A stretch of 64,000 nucleotides of DNA from Butyrivibrio sp. AE2015 (GTDB lineage: Bacteria; Bacillota; Clostridia; Lachnospirales; Lachnospiraceae). Position numbers and translations under genes: made by a program. Below are positions 55,238 to 62,820 of the stretch, piece by piece. The stretch is taken from the NCBI RefSeq assembly GCF_000420825.1, contig NZ_ATVR01000006.1, positions 62,001 through 126,000 of the forward strand, read 5' to 3'. Under the pieces are notes generated by a model. The model worked only from the letters and a program-made list of their open reading frames with translations, was not told the origin of the DNA and ran no database searches. Each line of letters begins with the position of its first letter. Within the stretch, counting starts at the first letter, position 1.

Positions 55238-56155
55238 TTACAGGATCTTCTTAATTTTAAAGAATGTCAGGCTGCCTGCCACAATAAGGATACTCAGTCC
55301 GATGATGACAGGGTATCCCATGCGTGATTCAAGCTCTGGCATATATTTAAAATTCATACCATACCATCCGGCTATCAGTGTAAGTGGCATGAAAATAGTG
55401 GTAACCACTGTGAGCACTGTCATGATGCGGTTCTGCTTAACATCAAGCTGTGACTGATACAGATCGTTGAGCTGGATCGTATAGTCACGAAGATGAGTTG
55501 CAGCATCATAAAGTCTGTCAACGCGGTTAGAGAACATGTGGAAGTATCTTAGGTTTTCTTCACTGAAAAATCCGTTTTCGTTTTCTTCCAGCTCCTGACC
55601 AAAATCCTGCAGCTGCTCATAATGGATTCGAAGATCTCTTATATCACCGCGAATTTCGTTGTTACGCTGCATATGAGCGTCTTCAGCGTTTTCCATAATC
55701 TCTTTTTCTATATCATTAAGCTCGCGCTCGTAAAGCTGCATGAGCTGCAGATCGTTATGAATGATCTGTTCAAGGAAATCATAGAGAAATCTCTCAAGAG
55801 AGGGCTTGCGCCATTTTTTGTTCTGCTTAATGCGTTTTACAAGATTCAAAGCGCTTTTTCCCTGGTCTATGAACACTATTCCGGTTTCATCAAGAGCAAA
55901 AGAGAAGCTTTCCGGCGTTTCGCTGCCGGTTGATTGTACCGGCAGGCAAAACGTTCCTGTAAGAGAATCATAGTTGACATCGGCTTTAGTTGTAAGAATA
56001 TCATCGCTGTTCATGTCAAAATCAATACCCATGTCAAAGTTCTCATTTTGTTCCAACCACTGCTCAGGAGTCAGGATTGCAACGTAAGGTGAATCTGCGT
56101 CATGGCACTGTTCTGCGCTACATTCTTCTAAAGTATTCTTTATCAAATAATACAT
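55238..56155 (-). CDS. CorA-family Mg2+/divalent metal channel
   Basis: The 305-residue protein has a cytosolic N-domain and a long helix region (about 110-240). Two C-terminal membrane helices are joined by the GMN selectivity motif in AGWYGMNFKYMPE. CorA pentamers conduct Mg2+ and sometimes Co2+ or Ni2+. GGAGAG precedes the ATG. It lies 21 bp downstream of the PurF-like gene on the same strand, so the two may be one transcript. Confidence 0.94.
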   Translation of the reverse strand: MYYLIKNTLEECSAEQCHDADSPYVAILTPEQWLEQNENFDMGIDFDMNSDDILTTKADVNYDSLTGTFCLPVQSTGSETPESFSFALDETGIVFIDQGKSALNLVKRIKQNKKWRKPSLERFLYDFLEQIIHNDLQLMQLYERELNDIEKEIMENAEDAHMQRNNEIRGDIRDLRIHYEQLQDFGQELEENENGFFSEENLRYFHMFSNRVDRLYDAATHLRDYTIQLNDLYQSQLDVKQNRIMTVLTVVTTIFMPLTLIAGWYGMNFKYMPELESRMGYPVIIGLSILIVAGSLTFFKIKKIL

Positions 56156-56176
56156 TTTTCTCTCCAGATAAATTAT

Positions 56177-57598
56177 TTATTCTTTTCCGCTCCAGCAGTA
56201 TGTGCAAAGCTTGCATGGCTCAAGCGGTATAGCTTCGATCATATCATCCAGTCTGTGGTAATGAAGTGAAGTGAAATTCAGCTCTTTTCTGATCTCTTCA
56301 AGCATTGCCTCATACTGAGGTGAATCAGGATCGGTGTATTTTCTAACAGTTTCCTCGTTTGGAGAAGGGTAACCTTCAAGTTTTTCGATCACACGTCTTG
56401 TGATAAGCTCCATCTCTGAATTTGAACGGGAGAAGTTGAGGTATTTGCAGCCGTAGATCAAAGGAGGGCAGGCAGGACGGATATGAACTTCGCTGGCACC
56501 GCTCTTATATAGGAATTCCGTGGTTTCTCTAAGCTGTGTTCCTCTTACTATAGAGTCATCAATGAGAAGAAGACTCTTATTTTTAATGAGCTGGTTTACA
56601 GGAAGGAGCTTCATTTTAGCTATAAGGTCACGTCTTGACTGAACAGTTGGCATAAATGATCTGGGCCATGTAGCTGTATATTTTACAAAAGGTCTCGAAT
56701 ATGGGATCCCAGAAGTATTGGAATAGCCGATAGCATGGGCAACACCCGAATCCGGAACACCTGCAACAAGGTCTGGATGAATGCCACGCTGCATATCACG
56801 CTGAGCAAGCTTTCCACCACAATTATAACGCATTCTTTCTACATTTAGTCCCTCATATGTTGAGGCAGGAAATCCGTAATAAATCCAAAGGAAGGTACAG
56901 ATCCTCATGTCGCCCATTCCAGGAGCAACAATTTCAACAGATTCAGGTGTGATAAATGCAATTTCAGCAGGTTCAAGTTCTTTATATTGGGTGTATCCAA
57001 GATTTAAATAAGAAAAGCTTTCAAAGCAGACGCAGAATCCTTCGTCCTTGTGACCAATCTGGACAGGAGTTCTACCATAGCGGTCTCTTGCAGCATAAAT
57101 GCCTTCCGGTGTCATCAGAAGAAGAGACATAGATCCTTTGATTATAGCTTGAGCGTAGCGAATACCCTCTACGATTGTAGATTTCTGATTGATAATAGAA
57201 GCAACAAGCTCTGTAGGATTGATATCCCCACCACTCATTTCAAGAAAGTGTGAGTGATTGTCAGTAAAGAGCTTTTTGGTTATTTCATCGATGTTGTTGA
57301 TCTTGCCAACAGTAGTGATGGCATATGTTCCGTGATGTGACCTTACGATAAGTGGCTGTGGTTCAAAATCTGAAATGCTTCCGATACCAAGATGTCCTTC
57401 CATCTTGAGCATATCGTCTTCAAACTTTGGTCTGAAATATGACCTCTCGATATTGTGGATAGAGCGGTCAAATCCTTTCTTTCTGTCATAAACGGCCATT
57501 CCGGCGCGTCTGGTTCCTAAGTGTGAGTGGTAGTCAGTTCCGTAAAACAAGTCAAAAACTGCGCTCTCACGAGATGCTACTCCAAAAAATCCTCCCAT
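56177..57598 (-). CDS. PurF-like protein lacking the glutaminase nucleophile
   Basis: The 473-residue homologue of amidophosphoribosyltransferase has an N-terminal Ntn-hydrolase-like domain (GTRRAGMAVYD, GHLGIGSISDF) and a C-terminal PRTase with SLLLIDDSIVRGTQLRE, the PRPP loop. Cysteines near the end (CKLCTYC) recall iron-sulfur ligands of Bacillus PurF. Active PurF begins, after processing, with Cys-Gly; here the sequence is MGGFFGVAS, with Gly at that place. The start is firm (AGGAGG, 5-bp spacing) and no cysteine lies upstream in frame. It may be ammonia-dependent, regulatory, or have a new role. Confidence 0.9.
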   Translation of the reverse strand: MGGFFGVASRESAVFDLFYGTDYHSHLGTRRAGMAVYDRKKGFDRSIHNIERSYFRPKFEDDMLKMEGHLGIGSISDFEPQPLIVRSHHGTYAITTVGKINNIDEITKKLFTDNHSHFLEMSGGDINPTELVASIINQKSTIVEGIRYAQAIIKGSMSLLLMTPEGIYAARDRYGRTPVQIGHKDEGFCVCFESFSYLNLGYTQYKELEPAEIAFITPESVEIVAPGMGDMRICTFLWIYYGFPASTYEGLNVERMRYNCGGKLAQRDMQRGIHPDLVAGVPDSGVAHAIGYSNTSGIPYSRPFVKYTATWPRSFMPTVQSRRDLIAKMKLLPVNQLIKNKSLLLIDDSIVRGTQLRETTEFLYKSGASEVHIRPACPPLIYGCKYLNFSRSNSEMELITRRVIEKLEGYPSPNEETVRKYTDPDSPQYEAMLEEIRKELNFTSLHYHRLDDMIEAIPLEPCKLCTYCWSGKE

Positions 57599-57733
57599 GG
57601 AAACCTCCTAGAATATGAGTTTTAAATATGTAATTCCGGAAAGTATCATATCACAAGCGTGGAGATTAGTGGAAAGTTTTTTCATAAGCAAGTTATCTTT
57701 AACTTGAATTAAGTTTTAAGGAGTAGTATTGTA

Positions 57734-57783
57734 CATAACAAAAATGGCAAAATAAACTAATTGATTTTGCAAAATCTGTTATG
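57734..57783. repeat. Imperfect 20-bp inverted repeat in divergent promoter region
   Basis: CATAACA and CAAAAT blocks at 57734-57753 reappear inverted at 57764-57783, with mismatches in the centre. The dyad sits between the divergent PurF-like and zinc-ribbon genes and could be an operator. Confidence 0.4.
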
Positions 57784-57861
57784 TTTGTTTTGGCAGTGAG
57801 AATATAGGATGATAATTGAGAAACCTCAATTTAAAATCTTTTTAGAGAGAAAGGCATGACT

Positions 57862-58287
57862 ATGAACAGATTCAGACAGTTTAGTAATCAGATGATGTAT
57901 AAAATGGCACAGTTCTTTTACGGAAGAAATGGCTTTGATAATTTAGCAAGGACATGCAATGCGCTAGCGATTCTTATGCTCGTGATCAATATATTTGCTC
58001 AAAGTGCAGTAATTTACTTTATTTGGGTGGCATTATTCGGATATACGATCTTTAGGATCTATTCGAAAAACATTTCTAAAAGATATGCTGAGAACCAGAA
58101 ATTCCTGCAGCTCACAGAGGTTCCAAGACGATATGCAAATCTTGCAAGACTTCAGTGGAGAGACCGTTCTGTCAGCAGATATTATTTATGCAAGAGCTGT
58201 CATCAGCAGATCAGGGTACCAAAGGGCAAAGGACGCATTGAAATAAGATGTCCTAAATGTGGTGAGAGATTTATCAAAAAGACCTGA
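57862..58287 (+). CDS. Membrane protein with C-terminal zinc ribbon
   Basis: The protein has about 141 residues. Two hydrophobic helices (about 33-55 and 56-72) are followed by a basic stretch and a zinc ribbon with CKSCHQ and CPKCGERF. ATG 57862 has AAAGG seven bases upstream; ATG 57856 is only just beyond that site. It is 19 bp upstream of the DnaJ-like gene. The pairing suggests a joint role at the membrane, perhaps folding or quality control, but no function is established. Confidence 0.8.
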   Translation: MNRFRQFSNQMMYKMAQFFYGRNGFDNLARTCNALAILMLVINIFAQSAVIYFIWVALFGYTIFRIYSKNISKRYAENQKFLQLTEVPRRYANLARLQWRDRSVSRYYLCKSCHQQIRVPKGKGRIEIRCPKCGERFIKKT

Positions 58288-58306
58288 TTAGTATGGAGGA
58301 AGTGGT

Positions 58307-58792
58307 ATGGTAATGGATCCTTATAAAGTTCTCGAGATAAGTCCCGGAGCTTCAGAAGAAGAGATAAAAAAAGCACATAGAAGGCTTGCCAAGAAGTATC
58401 ATCCGGATTTAAATCCGGGAGATGAAGTTGCAGCTAAGAGGATGAACGAGATAAACGCTGCATATGATATTTTGACACGTCCGGGTGCTGAGAGATACAG
58501 AAGTGCATATTCATATTCGCAGGCACAATCACAGTCTCAATCTCAATCTCAGGAGAGGACCTATAGTCAGGAGGAGAATCCTTTTGAAAACTATGGTACT
58601 TATTGGCGTTGGACAAATGCAGATTTTAACAGGAATTATGACAGACCTGATGAAAGTTGGAATACCTGGAATAATTGGACCGGTTGGAACAGGACACCTG
58701 TTTATGGCGGCTCATTATTATTTAAAGTCTTTAGATGGTTTATAATCCTGCAGATATTGTCATTTTTCTTTAGGTTATTCCTATTCTTTTAA
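58307..58792 (+). CDS. DnaJ-domain protein with C-terminal membrane helix
   Basis: The 161-residue protein has a J domain (residues 3-68: [20 protein letters not shown], the HPD motif in KKYHPDLNP). A Ser/Gln repeat (QSQSQSQSQ near 75-85), an aromatic Trp/Asn-rich linker and a C-terminal hydrophobic segment (about 140-161) follow. J domains stimulate DnaK. The tail suggests membrane tethering, which would bring DnaK to the membrane. GGAGG precedes the ATG. Confidence 0.9.
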   Translation: MVMDPYKVLEISPGASEEEIKKAHRRLAKKYHPDLNPGDEVAAKRMNEINAAYDILTRPGAERYRSAYSYSQAQSQSQSQSQERTYSQEENPFENYGTYWRWTNADFNRNYDRPDESWNTWNNWTGWNRTPVYGGSLLFKVFRWFIILQILSFFFRLFLFF

Positions 58793-58814
58793 TGTTCATG
58801 ATATTCCACATTTT

Positions 58815-58840
58815 TGCTAGTGTAAGCGCTTACACTAGCA
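58815..58840. promoter_or_regulatory. Perfect 26-bp palindrome with cre-like core
   Basis: The centre TGTAAGCGCTTACA matches the Firmicute catabolite-responsive element, and TGCTAG/CTAGCA flanks extend the symmetry to 13-bp half sites. T residues precede rather than follow it, so it is not a plus-strand terminator. A LacI-family regulator such as CcpA is the likely binder. It is about 80 bp upstream of the GltD-like gene. Confidence 0.8.
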
Positions 58841-58843
58841 TAT

Positions 58844-58892
58844 GTTCAAGTGATATAAATTAACATAACATAATCGTATGTATTACTTGAAC
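58844..58892. repeat. 12-bp inverted repeat flanking the promoter of the GltD-like gene
   Basis: GTTCAAGTGATA (58844-58855) reappears inverted at 58881-58892 with one mismatch, directly after the palindrome. It could be a second operator or fold in the leader RNA. Confidence 0.5.
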
Positions 58893-58920
58893 AAAGTGAT
58901 AAAAAATGGAGGAGTATTAT

Positions 58921-60186
58921 ATGTCTGTGCACGTTATTGATGAAGCAAATCGTTGTTTACAATGTCCAAATCCCAGATGCAGGGAAAATGGATGCCCTAT
59001 TCATACAAATATTCCTGAAATGATACGCCTTTTTAAGGAAAATCGTATGATGGAAGCAGCTCAGATGCTCTTTGAGAACAATCCGCTTTCAATGGTGTGT
59101 TCTTTGGTATGTAACCATGGTAATCAGTGTGAAGGCAATTGTGTAAGGGGCATTAAAGGAGAGCCTATTCATATTTCTTCAATTGAGAATTACATTTCCG
59201 ATTCCTGTTTTGAGAGATTAGAGCTTAATCCTGCTCCTTCAAATGGCATGAAGGCAGCTGTAATAGGTGCAGGCCCGGCAGGAATAACAATTGCTATTAT
59301 TCTTGCCCTCAAGGGATACTCCATAACTGTTTTTGAAACACATGATAAAATCGGTGGAATCCTTCGATATGGCATTCCTGAATTCAGATTGCCGAAATCA
59401 ATTTTAGACAGGTATTATAAAAAAATGCGTGAGCTGGGAATTAAGTTCAGACCTAATTTCTCCATTGGAGGTTCCACAGGAATACAGGACCTTCTTGATG
59501 ACGGTTACAAGAGCGTATTTATTGGAACCGGCGCATGGAAGCCAAAAAGGCTTGGCGTTCCGGGTGAGACCTTTGGTAATGTATTCTATGCAATAAACTA
59601 TCTCAACAACCCGGATGTATACGAGCTTGGTGACAGGGTAGCAATAATAGGTGCCGGTAATGCGGCTATGGATGTAGCCAGAACTGCCATAAGACATGGG
59701 TCAAAAGAGGTTGTTGTATATGTGAGGGGCGATTCAGTAGGCGCTTCTGAGGCAGAATATGAATATGCCAAGGTTGATGGAGTAAAGTTTGAATTTCGTA
59801 AAGCCATCGTCAGAATAGAAGACGATGGGGCAGTATTTAGCGATATGGAACCCGATGAAGAGAAGATTGCTGAAAGCAAGGCTAAGGGAGAGGAACTGAA
59901 AAAGACTCCATTTAAAGTCATTCCGAATTCGGAGCATCTTATTCCTGCAGACAGCATAATAATCGCTATTTCTCAGGTGCCTCAGGATCGTTTGGTAAAT
60001 CACGATAAGGACCTGAAATTTAATGAAAAAGGTAATCTTGCAACAGATTCAAAAGGAGAAACCTCACTTCCCGGAGTATTTGCTTCAGGGGATGTGGTTA
60101 CAGGAGCCAAGACTGTAGTTGCTGCGGTTGCAGTATCCAAGCAGATTGCTGAAGATATGGATAAATATATGAAGAGTAAGGCATAA
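58921..60186 (+). CDS. GltD-like NAD(P)-dependent oxidoreductase (glutamate synthase small subunit type)
   Basis: The 421-residue protein has an N-terminal cysteine-rich iron-sulfur segment (CLQCPNPRCRENGCPIHTNI, then CSLVCNHGNQCEGNC). An FAD site GAGPAGITIAI near residue 118 and an NAD(P)H site IIGAGNAAMDVARTA near 245 follow. TSLPGVFASGDVVTGAKTVV is the flavin end motif. It could be a glutamate synthase beta subunit or an electron-bifurcating NfnB-like partner; no large subunit is adjacent. GGAGG inside the upstream in-frame ATG codons supports the start at 58921. Confidence 0.9.
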   Translation: MSVHVIDEANRCLQCPNPRCRENGCPIHTNIPEMIRLFKENRMMEAAQMLFENNPLSMVCSLVCNHGNQCEGNCVRGIKGEPIHISSIENYISDSCFERLELNPAPSNGMKAAVIGAGPAGITIAIILALKGYSITVFETHDKIGGILRYGIPEFRLPKSILDRYYKKMRELGIKFRPNFSIGGSTGIQDLLDDGYKSVFIGTGAWKPKRLGVPGETFGNVFYAINYLNNPDVYELGDRVAIIGAGNAAMDVARTAIRHGSKEVVVYVRGDSVGASEAEYEYAKVDGVKFEFRKAIVRIEDDGAVFSDMEPDEEKIAESKAKGEELKKTPFKVIPNSEHLIPADSIIIAISQVPQDRLVNHDKDLKFNEKGNLATDSKGETSLPGVFASGDVVTGAKTVVAAVAVSKQIAEDMDKYMKSKA

Positions 60187-60210
60187 ATAGGATTATTTTC
60201 ATAAACAGAC

Positions 60211-60260
60211 AATAAAAGGTATCATTTTATTTGAAATTTGATAAAATGATACCTTTTATT
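60211..60260. terminator. Bidirectional terminator after the GltD-like gene
   Basis: A 20-bp perfect stem with a 10-base loop (arms 60211-60230 and 60241-60260) has A- and T-rich ends. Confidence 0.9.
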
Positions 60261-60367
60261 AAATAATTCGAAAATTAGGATACCAAAATAGAAAACAAAT
60301 GAAGTTTAAACCAAGGACTACCTGATTTATAATTTGATTATAGAGAAAATGGGGAGTAAATGTCACA

Positions 60368-62518
60368 ATGGGGAATACAAAATTATATTATGAGCAGCCG
60401 GCTGGAAATTGGAATGAAGCCTTGCCTATAGGAAATGGAAGGCTGGGAGCAATGATATTCGGCAGGGTGGAAAAAGAGCTTATACAGATGAATGAAGATT
60501 CTATCTGGCTGGGAGGCTATAAAAACAGAAATAATCCGGATGCACTAAAGAACCTTCCAAAAGTAAGAAAGCTTTTGATGGATGGAAATATAAAAGAAGG
60601 CGAGAAACTTTTAAAGAGAGCATTCTCCGGAATTCCTCAGAGTATGCAGCCTTATCAGACACTAGGAAATCTCGATATATCTTTTGACTATAAAAATGGT
60701 GAAATAAAGGATTATCGCAGAGCTCTTGATCTTGAAAACGCAGTTGCAACTACAGAGTTTAAAGTTGGAGACATAGCTTTTAAGAGAGAAATGTTTTCCA
60801 GTTACCCTGATAAATGTATGTTTATGCGTATCTCAGCCTCTGAAGGAAGCAGTATATCTTTTGATGCATTACTGACAAGAGGGCGAGAGTATCAGGCAGT
60901 TAAGAAAATAAATGACCATACTATTTATCTTTATGGCAAACTTGGCAGTGATGGAATGGACTTTGGAGTAGTAGTTACTGCAAATGCCGTAGGAGGTCAG
61001 GTTGCTGTAATAGGTGAGAGTCTTGTTGTTAAAGAAGCAGACGAAGTGCTCTTGACCATAGACGGTGGATCTACATTCAGATATAAAGAGCTTGAAAAAG
61101 AGCTTTGTGAAGAGTGCAGTTTAACTTTGCCATATGAAGAATTAAAGAAAAGACATATAGCCGATTACAGAAAGCTCTTTGACAGAGTCTCATTTTCTCT
61201 GGATTCAGATGACAGAAGTTATGAAGAAATGCCGACAGATAAAAGGCTTGAGCTTGTAAGAAAATGCGTTGATAAGGGGAATGAAGTAAAAGATCTTGGT
61301 ATTTATGTTCTATACTTCAATTTCGGAAGATATCTGATGATTTCCGGAAGCAGACCCGGATCATTGCCGCTAAATCTTCAGGGAATATGGAATGACAGCT
61401 TCATTCCCGCCTGGGACAGCAAATATACCATAAATATCAATGCTGAGATGAATTACTGGCCGGCGGAAATCTGTAATCTTTCCGAATGTCACCTACCACT
61501 GTTTGATCTGATGGAAAGAATGTATGAGCATGGAAAAGAAACTGCTTCTTCAATGTACGGCTGCAGAGGAATAGTAGCTCATCACAACACAAATATATGG
61601 GGAGATACTGCGCCCCAGGATCAATGGATTCCCGGGACATACTGGGTAATGGGCTTTGCATGGCTGTCCACCCATATCTGGAACCACTATGAGTATACTT
61701 GTGATAAGGATTTCCTGAAAAATAACTATTATCTTATGCTTGAGTCCGCCAGATTCTTTTTGGATTTCCTTATTGAAGATAAGGACGGATACCTCGTTAC
61801 CTGCCCTTCTGTATCCCCTGAGAATACATATATAATTGACACATTCCATAAAGGCTGCAATGGATATGGTGTAACAATGGACAACATGATCTTAAGAGAT
61901 CTTTTCACACAATGTATTGCAGCTTCTGATGTTCTTGGCAGGCATGATGAAGAAATTGATGAAATGCAAAAAGCCAAAGACAGGCTACGTCCAACAAATA
62001 TCGGGAAGCATGGCCAGATAATGGAATGGGCAAAAGACTATCAGGAGGAAGAGCCGGGACACAGGCATATTTCACAGTTATATGGTCTCTTCCCTTCAGA
62101 TCAGATCTCGGTTCAGTCCACAAAAGAGCTTGCAAATGCTGCCAGAGTCACAATTGACAGAAGACTCCAAAATGGCGGCGGACATACCGGATGGAGCAGG
62201 GCATGGATAATAAATTTCTATGCAAGGCTACATGATGGAGAGAAGGCCCTTGAGCACTTAAATATGCTTCTGACCAGATCTACGCTGAATAACTTGTTTG
62301 ATAATCATCCACCTTTTCAGATTGATGGTAACTTTGGCGCTACTGCAGCGATTGCCAATATGTTGCTTCATGACACTGCAGACGGGCCAATCTTGCTTCC
62401 GGCACTTCCGAAAGAGTGGAAAAGCGGATGTATCAAAGGCCTTAAGCTTAAAGGGAATAAAACTATAGATATAGTCTGGAAAGACGGAAAAATAATGAGT
62501 AAATGCAAATCAGTGTAA
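60368..62518 (+). CDS. GH95 alpha-L-fucosidase, cytosolic
   Basis: The 716-residue glycoside hydrolase family 95 protein has an N-terminal beta domain ([33 protein letters not shown]) and an (alpha/alpha)6 barrel. Active-site segments are [35 protein letters not shown] and [10 protein letters not shown], holding the Asn, Glu and Asp positions known for this family. There is no signal peptide, so it cuts imported oligosaccharides. Family members release alpha-1,2-L-fucose, some alpha-L-galactose. GGGGAG lies 11 bases before the ATG. Confidence 0.93.
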   Translation: MGNTKLYYEQPAGNWNEALPIGNGRLGAMIFGRVEKELIQMNEDSIWLGGYKNRNNPDALKNLPKVRKLLMDGNIKEGEKLLKRAFSGIPQSMQPYQTLGNLDISFDYKNGEIKDYRRALDLENAVATTEFKVGDIAFKREMFSSYPDKCMFMRISASEGSSISFDALLTRGREYQAVKKINDHTIYLYGKLGSDGMDFGVVVTANAVGGQVAVIGESLVVKEADEVLLTIDGGSTFRYKELEKELCEECSLTLPYEELKKRHIADYRKLFDRVSFSLDSDDRSYEEMPTDKRLELVRKCVDKGNEVKDLGIYVLYFNFGRYLMISGSRPGSLPLNLQGIWNDSFIPAWDSKYTININAEMNYWPAEICNLSECHLPLFDLMERMYEHGKETASSMYGCRGIVAHHNTNIWGDTAPQDQWIPGTYWVMGFAWLSTHIWNHYEYTCDKDFLKNNYYLMLESARFFLDFLIEDKDGYLVTCPSVSPENTYIIDTFHKGCNGYGVTMDNMILRDLFTQCIAASDVLGRHDEEIDEMQKAKDRLRPTNIGKHGQIMEWAKDYQEEEPGHRHISQLYGLFPSDQISVQSTKELANAARVTIDRRLQNGGGHTGWSRAWIINFYARLHDGEKALEHLNMLLTRSTLNNLFDNHPPFQIDGNFGATAAIANMLLHDTADGPILLPALPKEWKSGCIKGLKLKGNKTIDIVWKDGKIMSKCKSV

Positions 62519-62519
62519 A

Positions 62520-62553
62520 ACAAGCCCAAATCAGTGTAAGGGCTTGTTCTGAT
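62520..62553 (+). terminator. Weak terminator-like hairpin after GH95
   Basis: ACAAGCCC pairs with GGGCTTGT across about 12 bases; only a short T-run follows. Confidence 0.5.
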
Positions 62554-62623
62554 CCGGAGCATATGCTATCATCTTTTTATAAATGAAAGGGCGATTTTTC
62601 GTAGGGTGAAGGAATGATTATTA

Positions 62624-62704
62624 GATAATTTAATTTAGGTGAACATGTTGATGTTACTGCTATTTCTGATAGCAGTATTATGTGTACGCTTAAATTAGAT
62701 TATC
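62624..62704 (+). promoter_or_regulatory. Structured leader RNA of the ABC-F gene
   Basis: A 14-bp outer stem (62624-62637 with 62691-62704, one mismatch) encloses a perfect 9-bp hairpin, TACTGCTAT (62655-62663 with 62669-62677). The leader peptide frame runs through both, so ribosome position would decide which stems form. Confidence 0.75.
62645..62698 (+). CDS. 17-residue leader peptide for ABC-F attenuation
   Basis: The frame reads MLMLLLFLIAVLCVRLN and stops with TAG. TAGGTG lies four bases upstream. It spans the leader hairpins ahead of a ribosome-protection gene. Leader peptides with hydrophobic and Arg-Leu ends stall ribosomes under antibiotics and allow read-through of the following terminator; that mechanism is inferred here. 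Confidence 0.7.
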   Translation: MLMLLLFLIAVLCVRLN

Positions 62705-62746
62705 ATGCATTCTGAGCCTGTGTTATATATAGGTCTTTTTTGTATG

Positions 62747-62790
62747 AGTCTATTTTGCGTACGCAGGATAGGCTATTTATTTAGTTTTTT
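62747..62790 (+). terminator. Attenuator terminator before the ABC-F gene
   Basis: A 12-bp stem (62747-62758 with 62763-62774, including three G-U pairs) has a GTAC loop and is followed by an AT-rich segment with seven T residues (62784-62790). It ends about 30 bp before the ABC-F start. Confidence 0.72.
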
Positions 62791-62820
62791 TACTAAAAAG
62801 CCAACAAGGGAGGCTTGTAT

